Assembly: GCA_011037195.1 (NCBI GenBank)
Contig: JAAEAF010002355.1
Location: 1 to 64,000 of the forward strand
DNA: 64,000 nt
Origin: Triatoma infestans
Taxonomy: Eukaryota > Arthropoda > Insecta > Hemiptera > Reduviidae
Direction of reading: 5' to 3'
In this document: piece after piece, positions 49,941 to 61,900 of the stretch
Layout of the letters: each line of letters starts with the position of its first letter
Position numbering within the stretch: the stretch's first letter is position 1
Notes under the pieces: model-generated
What the model was told of the DNA's origin: nothing
Seen by the model: the letters and a program-made list of their open reading frames with translations, nothing else
Databases searched by the model: none
Position numbers and translations under genes: made by a program

Positions 49941-52900
49941 TTACAATACAGATTCTATTTGATTTATTTCTATAGCTGTTGATTGTGGTGGTCCTCCGGA
50001 TGGTGAAGGTGCAGTTTCAACGATTTCTGGTACATCTTCATTTGGCTCATTTTCTTCATCATCTTCGTCTATTGGCGTAAGAGCGTCATCGCCAATGATT
50101 GGCGGTGGTTCACTGGCAGTGCATTGTTTCATTACTGGTGCCATAAATGAAGTTATTGTGGATAACAGGAAAAAGAATGCAGCCATATAGAAAGGTATGG
50201 TATATGTTTTTGTAGCATCATATACTACACCAGCTAATGGAGAACCGACAATAGCTGCAGCTCCTCTGAATAAGATAAGAAGTCCAAATGCGTTGGTTAG
50301 CTTGTCTAGGCCAAGTAGATCCACCAAAATGATTGATGTCAGGGAGATATATGCCGCTGAAACAATATTAGGTTCAAAATATTAAGTAGTTTACACTATA
50401 ATGTAGACTGAGCTTCTGTTTACAACCTTTTTGAACAAGTTTTTTTAGTTACGAAGAAGAATAACATACCTTAAATTAAAAAGTTATTTTTGATTATGCC
50501 TTAAAACTTAAACCAAGAAGGTATGTTTATAAGTTTTTTAGAAGTTTATGTAAGTTAGCATACAAATGACTTTAATCAGCGAACCTATCTATCCGTAAAA
50601 GTGTAATATTGTATTTTCGGAAGAGTAAAGTACATGTTATTTGTCTTCAATAAAAAAAACACAAGAAGGAAGATAAATATATTCCTTTACCAGTCACAAC
50701 ATCATCTATTTATATACATGATGTGTTTCAAAATATTTTTCCATTCAACTTCTTCGTTCTATTTTCTTTTTGCAAAAAATTCCAATGTATAAATAAGAAT
50801 CTTTATTTCCTTATCGGTCAAGTCTGGTAGACGAAATTAAACATTTCTATAAGAGTAACTTTGATCAAATAAAGCAGTTTTTGGAATGTAGCGTTTTTCA
50901 AACGTTTCTGCAGAGAGCCATCATAGATTGGAATCTAAGATGTAGAAGGATGAAGAGAGTATCGAAGAAGGGGTTGTACCATTGGACCACGAATTCTTGT
51001 GATCCAATAGTTTGTGGATGAACTAATAGTTTTTGTCCCAGAAAAAAATACATTTGGAATATGTTGGTAGACATTAGAAAAGAATATAACAATTATATGA
51101 TTGCAAATCAATTTTGCACCTACAGGGGAAAACGAAACAGTGTTCTGGAGTAAACAGTTGTGCGGATAATCAAAATATAACAAGCAAAATGCTTGTTGGC
51201 TGGGGGGGCCAAAGAAAAAAAACTTTTTAACTAATAAAGATTATTCTACCGACGTTTTGGACATCTCTAGTGTCCTTCCTCGGAATCTGTCAAGGAGAAG
51301 TAGAGAAGTAAATTAACAACGGTTGTTTATAGTAAAAATATAACCTTTTAAATATGTCGGTTTATAAATGATAAAAATTGAGAATCAGAAATCGAGGTGA
51401 AACAGAGGATCTTGCAAGCGAAGTAGTATCTATTTTGCTCTTTGTCAGTTATTTCTTTCATACCAACGTAGGAAGATAATTTTGATATTTTAAAATAATA
51501 AATATTTTTAAAAATAGTGAAACATGGTTTATGCTTAGTTTGTCAAGGAGTTAATAAAAAAAATGCAGTACTTCTGGTAATCTTTCGACGAATAATTACA
51601 CACACAGCTATCGAAATCCAAAGCTGTATGAGTTTCCAACATCTAATAGATAAACATATCTTATGGATCTAAAACTGGTTATATAAACTGGTAACTTACA
51701 TATTGCTAATCCAAAAAATATTGCCATTACAACATAGGCTGCATAAGTTTTGCAAAATGGCGTTGCTGCAACAGCTAATGTTGAAATTATTAAACTGATA
51801 TTATTTAATAGTAAAGAGTTCACAGCCGGGAAATCTGCAACCCATCCACAAAGTACACGACCAATTGTATTTGTAATACCGATGATTGATAATAAGAATG
51901 AAGCCGTTGATTGGTCAATTCCCTTAAAGAAGAAATAAACTAAAATTAATTAAAAATAATAATAATAATAAAGAAAAGAAACATTAATTCAGATAACAGA
52001 CTTACATCTTGTACAGCAGCATCAACTAAATATACAAATGGTACATAAAGTCCTGCCATGCCGAATACATTACTTATTCCGATAAGTAAAAATACAGGAT
52101 CTTTGAGCAGAGTATAATCCAACATTGCAGCAAGTGCGGACTTGAATGATTCTGGTAGGGTTAGACAAGGACATAATTCAGCTGAAAATTTGTGTAAAAA
52201 AAGAAATTAATTAAAATCATTCTCGAAAAATAGTTAAGAAAATACTTCAATAGATTTTATTTTATAAATTGAATAATTAATTGGGTTCAACTTTTATAAG
52301 TGAAGTTGGATTCAAGTTATTTTGGAATCAAGTCAATTATCGAATTTCTGACAAAGTATAATGAACGGGACAATATAAACGGACAAACAAGAAGGTTGAT
52401 TTTATACATATATGTATTTTTTGTTTTGTTTTTTCTTTTATCTTGACTTACTACATAGAAAAATATTAGTATGCCTCTGCGACTTTTTTTTACCATTTTA
52501 TTCTACCGATTGGGACCTCATAGAAAGTTAACGCACTTAGCCACAAGTGGGCCCCTATTTTCAATAATGGAATACTACGATCGTGTCAAAATTTCGAAAT
52601 TGAGTTTTTGCCGGAACCCATGTATTGAGAGTCTCTGGGTACGAAAAAAATTGTATAGTGCGACTTGCCTTTGTGTATGAGTTTGTGTGTGTAAATACGA
52701 AAAATCACATAAGTTTAAACTTGATATTTTGTTTAGAAACTATCATGGAATCCAAAGATTTCTATAAGAATCCGTCAATTTTACTTAATGGTTTTTTTTA
52801 AAGGTTTACCGAATTTTTAAAAACAGTAACCTGACATTATAGAATGAAATAAACTAAAAAATAATATATTTCTTGAGAAACGAGATAAGAAATACAGCGT

Positions 52901-55900
52901 GCTGTAAACGACAAAAAAAAAATATATACATAATATTAATACTAACGGGGTTCAACTACTTCACCATCAGGTCCACGATGATATCTAGGTAGCGACACGA
53001 CGCTCTGCCTATAACCAATTATTGACCTTTGTGATTGATATTCTGGTAGATTAACAACTGAACCAGAATAGAAAATATCTTTGCGTGATAATGGGCGAAT
53101 CAATTCTTTTCTAGCTGACATACTTGCTTTGCTTGTTGCAAAGCATACACTATCTGCGTCTATCTGTGAAAGAATTAACGTAACAAATGTTATATCATAT
53201 TAATAAATTATATATATTTAATAATTCATAAAATACAGAATTTAATTTTTGTGAATTTTCAGGTAAGCATTTTCAAAGCTGCTTGAAGTTTTATGAGCAA
53301 CGATTAATAATAATTCAGTTTCCTGAATTCTGAATTTTTTCTCAGAACTATTATTTATAAAGATATGAAAGATCATCAATTGCAGTTTGAGTTATATCTA
53401 TATAATCTGTTCTATTTATTTTATTTGAATATATGAAATTAGATTACAAACTATGAAATCGTTACATAATCTTGAAAAGCAACCAAATTATCACTTTGAA
53501 GCAAATCATGAGGACTGAGTAGAGGATTTGGGGGTTAGAACAGGTTCAATTGGTAAATTTTTTGATATGAAACACTAAAGTACTACATTCATATGCAATG
53601 CTTAGTTAATCCAAGCAATGTTTGGATTAAGAAAAGGGTTTGAAAATTAATAAATAAAAAAATTGCTAGTGTAGTAATTACTAGTGAAGTAAAGATCTTG
53701 TTAATAAACCATAAATATATACATCTAATAAAAAAACCATTGTTAAAATAAGTAAATAATGAAACAATAACAAAATATTCTACTAACATCAGTTTTTGAC
53801 CACATATCATCATTGTTGTTTCTAGTCGCACTAACAACAGATGATGTAGAAAGACGAAGATGTAGAGAACGTCTGACATCACCATTTGAACTGATGTTTG
53901 GACGGGACACTTTGATTGCCTGTAGTGATGGTTTATAACGTTCTCCTTGGCTGGTTTTCCTCATCCTATCGAAAAATGGCACAGAACCATTCTTTGGTAA
54001 ACCCTGTACATGGGTAGTGAATGCTGGCTGAGAAGCATTCCTTGGGATAGATGCTTTTGGTGCTGCATTTTCAATTTTGGCCGTGTCATCTTTAGATGCT
54101 TCCTTTGTCTCCGTTTTCTCTTTCGCCTTTAGGTCAGATTGACTACCTACAGCACATAGAATTTCCCGAATATATTAAAACAAAATAGAAATATAAAGGA
54201 TGAAAAAATACAGAAATAAAAAAATATATATTATGTATAATATTTGCAGTCGGAGAAGCACTATTTACAGTGTTATACATTCCGATTTAACTGGCCATTA
54301 CCGTAACTTGCCCTTCACATATGAGAATGAAATGTAAGTATCAGAGCATTTATAAAGTGTAAAAAGTGACTGTAAAAGTAGGCTGATCATATTTATCTTT
54401 TATATATGAGAGGTGGCTGCATATTCTGCTAAATAAATGAATTATGTTTACATTCCAAAATATTGATAACTAGAATATTTGCCTATTAGTAGGCCAAAAT
54501 GGATAAGAAATTTTCCGTTATGAATAGTAAAAATGGTCTTTTCCGTGCATATTCTAATGAGAAAATCTATTAAGTGTTGAATCAGTGAAAACTTTGCTAA
54601 TTATAAAAAACAAAATTGCTATATGAAATATAAGACTGGCTGTGATTATTATATCATGGAGTTATCTCTATGTCTAAATAAAAGTTTCTGTAAAAATTCT
54701 ATGAAATTATTATTATTTTGTATAATTTCCCTGTTTGACCTATTTTTATCTAAAGGAGTTTATGATCAGCTTAGTTAAAAAGAAAAACATTGTCTATCAG
54801 GCCCTCTATGTTTCATCTCAGTACTGGCCATTGAAAAAATGACAACCTAAAAAAATTAGATACGTTTAGTTTAAATAATATCATTTAATTTTTTAAAATA
54901 CATTACCACCAGTTATTATCCTCTTCCATTGCTGAAACATTTCTTCTTTGCAAAAAATAGGAAAACTTGAAACTTGAAACTTAGAAAAAAAAGAACTATT
55001 GGAAAAACAAATCTTAAAGAATAATCTTAAGATGACTTGCAACTCCTTAATCAACAATATGAATTTTATAAGTTCTATGCGAATAAATCAGGCCCTCTAT
55101 ATTTCACCACCTTACAGCAGCAGATTATTTTAACAAGATCTTATTTTCTCAGTCGAAAAAAATTAAGCTGCATTAGTAACTCTAGATATAAAAAAATAAT
55201 CCAAAATGGACAACAAAATTCTCAAATCCAATAGAATTCCTCAGATTTGCCTGCCCAAACGTAGGAAAAAAAATCCATATTTGAGGGAATTATTCAAAAT
55301 GTAAAAAGACAAAAAATAAATAAAAAACAAAATAAAAAGAAAATCTGAACAATAATTTCTGCTAATTTGATTTCTTTAATCATTCTTTACCTGTTAAATC
55401 TTTTTCTATCTTTTGCTCCAGCTCCCTGTGGTGATTTTTGAAACATCCAACAAAGGCCAGCCTGCCATGTTTAAAGTAATAAATAATGATTAATGATGAT
55501 AAATTTGTTCAGAAAGGTGACACATAACAAGAAATACAAAATTAAGATGGATAGGGGAGCAGCAGTGTTTAGTTTGAGCAAAAGATAAAGGCTGACTTTT
55601 CAAGTTCATACAAAATAAAAAAAAAAACAACAACAAAAACAAATACAAAATTTTGGTTAACATGGATTACAATAAGAGTGAATGAATATAAGAAAAACTT
55701 CAACAATAACCGATATCTCACCAGCACTAGAGTTTCCAGATGAACCACTCTGTTCAGGAGCTTTAGCCTCTGTAATTGTGGGTAAAACGGCCATCGTTGG
55801 TACCGGTGTGATCGGAGTCCCAGGTACTAATTCATTTAAATTGAAACTTGAATGCACTCCTGGATCAATATTAATTGGCATTTTCATTCTTTTCTCCATT

Positions 55901-58900
55901 GAACCATCCGGTAATTGGACAATGAAGTAAGATCCACCAATGGAACCTCTTTCCATTTGAAATCGTTTTTCATCGGCCATCCTTTGTAGCAACGGTTTAC
56001 ATGATGGGCCTTTTGGAAATTCTAACGGACGCATCATTGCACCAAATACCTATTTAAAAAAAAATAATAAAATAAAAATTACTAAGCCTACTAAACAACT
56101 CGAATACATAGTTATTGTACTAATTTGTAAAAAAACTTACGGCACAATTAAGAATAAGTCCAGCTAGTATAAGATTGGCTCCTTTCCAATCAAAATGTTC
56201 TAGCAAAAATGTTGCTAACGGAGCAAATGCAAACGTTCCAAAACCCGATCCACAAACAGCAATTCCAGTTGCAAGTGATCGTTTTGTCTCAAAATAATAG
56301 CCAACACAAACCACAGCCGGCAGATATATCAATCCAAATCCAATACCTAAAATAAATTTAGAAAAAAAAAACAACATTTAATATGCGTTTTTCAAAAATT
56401 TAAATAGTTATTGAATAAACTATACATTTTTGAGGAATAATATACATACCACCCATTACACCATAGGTTAACATAAGAACGTTTACATTTGGCGAAAATG
56501 TACTCAGTACGAATGCAGCACAGCCAATTATACTGCCTGCTATGCACACAGAACGACATCCGAATTTATTTGTAAGCGCACTCACAACGGGACCTAGAAG
56601 AAGAGAATGAAATATAATTCAAATTACTTTAATATTCAAAAGTGGTGCAACAAATGTGGTGTTGGATACTGAAACAAACAAAATTGACAAATCAGTGATT
56701 GCAGGATATTATCATAAATATGGAAAATATTTAAACTTATTAAAAGTGCGTTTACTTAATGTGAAGTTGGGCAAGGTGAAAAGTTCTCAGCCTAGCCCAT
56801 AGATGGCACTGCTACAAATGAAATTATATTTTGTTACGTTGGCACATTTGTTGCAAAAGTAAATACAAAATGTGAATTTGATCAGACAAATTGTTTTATA
56901 CGGCTGTTTCAAGTAAGCGTGTTGTGTGTTTTTGCAAAATGAATAAACTTGAATACTGTTCCGTCATAAAACTCTTCGTTTTGGATAGTTTATCGCCGAC
57001 AGAAATTCATCCAAAGTTGGTGAAAGTGTATGAGGTGTCTCCTCCTTCGTTATGAACGTAAAAAAAGGCAGCTGAGTAGTTTAAACGTGGTCATACATTG
57101 AAGATGATCCACGGAGAAGAACGGCCAAACACTGCAACTATCGAAGAAAATATCGAGAATATAAACAATATGGTTCTAGATGATCGACAATTAAAGATGT
57201 ATAAGATAACTAAGGCTGTAGGCAACTCAGAAGAATGGATACGGCACATTTCGCACGAAGAACTCAGCATGAGAAAGCTTTGTGCAAGATCGGTGCCGCA
57301 TTTGTTAAATGCTCATCACAAACAAATGAGGAATCGCGGAGTTTCTTGGTAATGTTTGTACGGTTTTTAAAAAAATCCAACCAATTTTCTGCGCCGATTT
57401 GTTACGATGGTTGAAACGTGGCTTCACCACTTTACACCTGAGTCAAAACAACAGTCCAAGCAGTGGGGAGGGTCCAGTGGTTCTGGACAGAAGAAAGCAA
57501 AAACAATTGCATCGGCTGGAAAGGTTACGGCTAGTGCTTTTTTTGGGATTCCAAAGGGATTCTTTTAATTCACTATCTGCCAAAGGGTCATACAATTAAT
57601 GGGGAATACTACGCACTTCTTCTTGACGAGGTAGATGAAAAAATCAGAGAAAAAAGGCCTGGTTTGCAAAAGAAAAAATCCTCTTTCACCAGGACAATGC
57701 AGCCGCCCTCAGGCGCTTTGGCAATGGGAAAATTGAGGGATATGAAGAATGAATGGTTGAAACATCCTCCCTATTCGCCAGATTTGGCTCCTTCTAACTT
57801 TCATCTATTCCCAAACTCTAAGAAATTTGGGGCTGGAAAACGTTTTCGGTCAAATGAAGAGGTGATAGCAGCGGTAAGTATATGTTGAAGTCCTTCCAAA
57901 ATCGCACTTCATAGACGGAATCCAGTTATTGGAGAAACATTGGACAGAGTGTATTGAACTAAACAGAGACTACATTGAGAAATAAATGCATTTATTTAAA
58001 ATAAAAAAAAACTCATTTTCACTACTAGGCCGAGAACTTTTTATCTTGCTCACGCATTTATTCGGCAATGCCTACTTGCAACGAATGATATATGCTACAT
58101 GTAAATTGCTAGATCCAATGAGATTTCCAGTGTTTATACAATATTGTAAGAAAAAAGATAAGCTCACAATTTAACATTATTTATATTCATAAAATTTTTA
58201 TAAAATGTTTTATGTAGATATGGCCAAATACCATATGTTTCAAGACTAAAATCCATGACGATTCCTATCAATGTACATTTTTTTTAAAATGTTTAATTGT
58301 ATTTTTACTTTCTCTTACTCCTAGTACTGCGATCGTGTCAAATTTTTGGTATCAAGTTAATCATTGGAAATACATAATTTGAGATCTCTGAAAAACGAGA
58401 AAATCGCTGAAAGTACAAACTTAACATACTGTATAACAAAGTTATCTGTCCAACTTCCAAACCGGAAGTACTACTTTACTTAGTAGATTTTTCAGTTTTT
58501 TTTTTTGCAATTTTCTTTAAACTTGGTATATATACTACATATATAAAAGGCTACAACTTTTATATGTAACATTTCTCCGAGAAAATTCATTTAAATGGAC
58601 TTTTAACGGAGAGATTTAGAGGTATATTTTCCACTAAAGTGCTATTTTAGTTTATTATACAATTCTATTTCTGAATAATATTAATTAGAATTAAATATGT
58701 TGTCGTTAAAATTCCGAGATGTTTGAAACAAAAAGGATTGATTGAAAGTGCGTTTTTACTGAACAGTTTTTTTTTTTCACTTTTCTGCGAGATTATTCCC
58801 GTGAGGACGTCAAGCGGTTTCCCTAAACTTGTAATATCCTACTGTAACAGTACATACATATACTATCACTTTTATGAAATTTTTTGTCGGAGAAAATTCT

Positions 58901-61900
58901 TTTAAAGGGGCTTTTCGGGTGGAGAGGATGTGGTGCTTTCTTAAAAAAAAAAATCGTTTCATTAAGTTGTAGATTCTCTCTCTGTATAAACAGTGAAGAC
59001 ATTTAAAGAATCTAGTAAAAAAGGTGATATTTGTAGAAAAAATTAGTCATTTATAAGAATTGGATAAGAAAAGTGGTATGCATGTGTTCACACCAGATTT
59101 TTGTTCATATGGAAAAGGTATCAATAGACTCAGTTGTTAGAGGCAAGTACTCAAGAGTATCGAGGTGAGATGTGTTGCGTTTCTGAGTTCAATTGTCGCT
59201 CTTGGCTTTGAATTGTATTTGGTGTGTATTGGTTTTGAAATTGTATTTGGTAAATTCTTGCAAAATACGAAAAAAAAGAAGAAAAAAGGGTTGCAATTCT
59301 GATTCAATTCTCATTGGGTGCATCTTTGATCATTTCCTTCAAACTTGTAAATTTCAATCAATTTTTTAGCTGTCCTCAATAATCAGAAATATCGCATCTC
59401 TTACAAAATCATTAGAATTTAGAATCGAAATAAATGGTAGCTCAGCCAGCAAATGAGGCAATTGTAAAAAAAAAAAAGTCTTATTAATAAAAATCTTCAT
59501 AGTTTCTTGGATGATGGGGAAATGTTACAACCCTGGTGGCAGGCAAAAATAAGGATTTTGACGTTAATAATCTTAAAAATTGTATCAATCAAATATAAAG
59601 GCAATTTGGCGTAACAAATTCGAATGGACTATGAATCTTATAGTTTTGGTAGCAAGTGTAGTTGGAAGAAAAAAAATGAAAGAAAATAAGATTTTTGAAA
59701 ATAGTGTCGTGAAATAATCTTGTGAATTTTAGCTAGTTCAAATAGTGTATTTTAGTGAAGGGGAAAGAGCCAGGTACTATAATTTAGGTCAACCGTAAAC
59801 CAAGAGACAAAGGGCAAGAAACAGTTAGGGTAACACTATACACTCCCTCCAGACATACCAGCATTATTTGAAAAGATTTGAACTAACAATTAGAAGGCAT
59901 TCTTTCAAAACAGTCTGAAATAGACGTTCAATCAGAACTCTTGTCTTGCTCATCAGTGCCAGTCATAAGTTAAAATATAACTAGTTTCAGTATATTAATA
60001 AGCATATTACTGAGCTATTGTAAAGTACTTAAATTCACTGAGAGAATATATCTATTTTAAAATCAGCGTGATCTCTTGATTATTTCTGATACTTCTCTCT
60101 TAAACATATATATTCATAAGCCCTTTACAAAACCGCTCACGCTACAACTACTACCACTATAACAACACCAATAACATTTCACAAGACGATCTTTCTTATC
60201 CAATACTAAGTAAATGACCGAGAGTTAAAAAATTGAAAGTGAAGTCATTAAAGCATTTTTATTTTATATTAATGATCATATATTCAAAGATTTTCAACTG
60301 CATGGAGTTCAAAACAAATCACAAATTCATCAACCTGCAAGGTCCTAAACGTTCTTTAATATAATATTTTTCGAAGATATTATTTAGTTCCTAATTTCAA
60401 AATAAAAACAAAATGATAACTTTCATTATTAAACTATTAATTAAGATGGATATTTAAAATAAACTCACTCTGCTAACTATCCCAACAATGTAGCGGCCAT
60501 ATGTCTGCTATACACTTGGCAAGTATTATTTAATTACAGAAATACGTTTTTTGAAATGTAGCCAATTTTCAAAGAATGATGTACATTCATTATGTAATAT
60601 TCACTCTAATATTAAACATTGTAATTTGTTTTGAAAAATTTTACTAGAGCTTATCTTAATATATTGCCCAAACAAAATTTATTTATTACTCCGGTTTTTA
60701 AATCAAAATATAGAGTGGGTTAATTACTTTCACTAATAGTGTAGGCATCCTTATTATTTATGAGTTTTCAAGAAAATTGTATGCTATATAACTAGTGAAA
60801 GATCTTGTTATAGAGAGTCAGTTTGAAAAGATTTATTTTAGACAGAATAGTTAATTAAGACAATCCAAAGATCACATGAATAGAATGATGGCGTTTAAAA
60901 CGGGAAGGTGTTCTGATTAAAAAGAAAACACCTGAAGTGATCTACTAAACATTGCTGCTCCTGTTGCCTCTGTTTATAATAATTCGGGTACTGCCCTTGG
61001 TACTTGAAGGCGTTCTTTTACTAGAACCAGCAAATTTTTGTCCACATATTATTTACTTTTATAAAGATTTTAGTCCCTCAATTTTATCGAATATTTTTTG
61101 TTGACACCTTACTTTGTTTATCACTCGATTATTATTAACCTTTTGTCTCGTTAATCACCTCTAATAAATAGAATTAGGGCCACTTAATATATGCTCAGAA
61201 TATAGTTAAGTATATCCTACTCATCAAGATTGCATAAAATTGAAGATTTTCTGTGCAAGAAGTGATTTCGATGTAGGAGGAAATGGAGTAGCTAGTTATT
61301 ATTCAGAGAACTGAAACCTTCTTGATGAGGTTATCCAAATATCCAACCCTACAATAAGGTTATAAACTCATGGTTACAAACGAACCCCACTAAATTAAAA
61401 CATCATTTTCTTGTATCCCGAAATTTTTACACCCTATTTTTACAGTTCTGAATATTTTTAGGGCTGGAAGAATTGTACAATAAACTAATAGAAGTTTTGC
61501 TAGGATCATCTCGCATTCCTAGAACTCCCTCAAATTCATTTCCTAAAAACTATGTTTCATATAAAGTTGAAGTTAGGGGATATACCAAGTTTAAAGACAA
61601 TCGTTTGAGCCATTTTTGAGAATATCTCGTGAAAAATTAAAAAAAAAAAAAAAAAAAATCCGTGAAGTTGCAAGATCCATGAAGTGATTTTTTTTTCATA
61701 CATCAAATTTCAAGATATTTTATTCTCAATAATATTAATAATGTGATAGGTCCTATCCTGGAATAGGTCGTTTACAGGGTAGCTCACGAGTTCTTTAATC
61801 GATATTTCTAGAAAAAAATGATTCAAATAAAAGTGGTAGAGCTACTGTAAGTTTAAGTAGGTTCATAGGCAGACTTAACATATAGGCACACGCACCGCAC

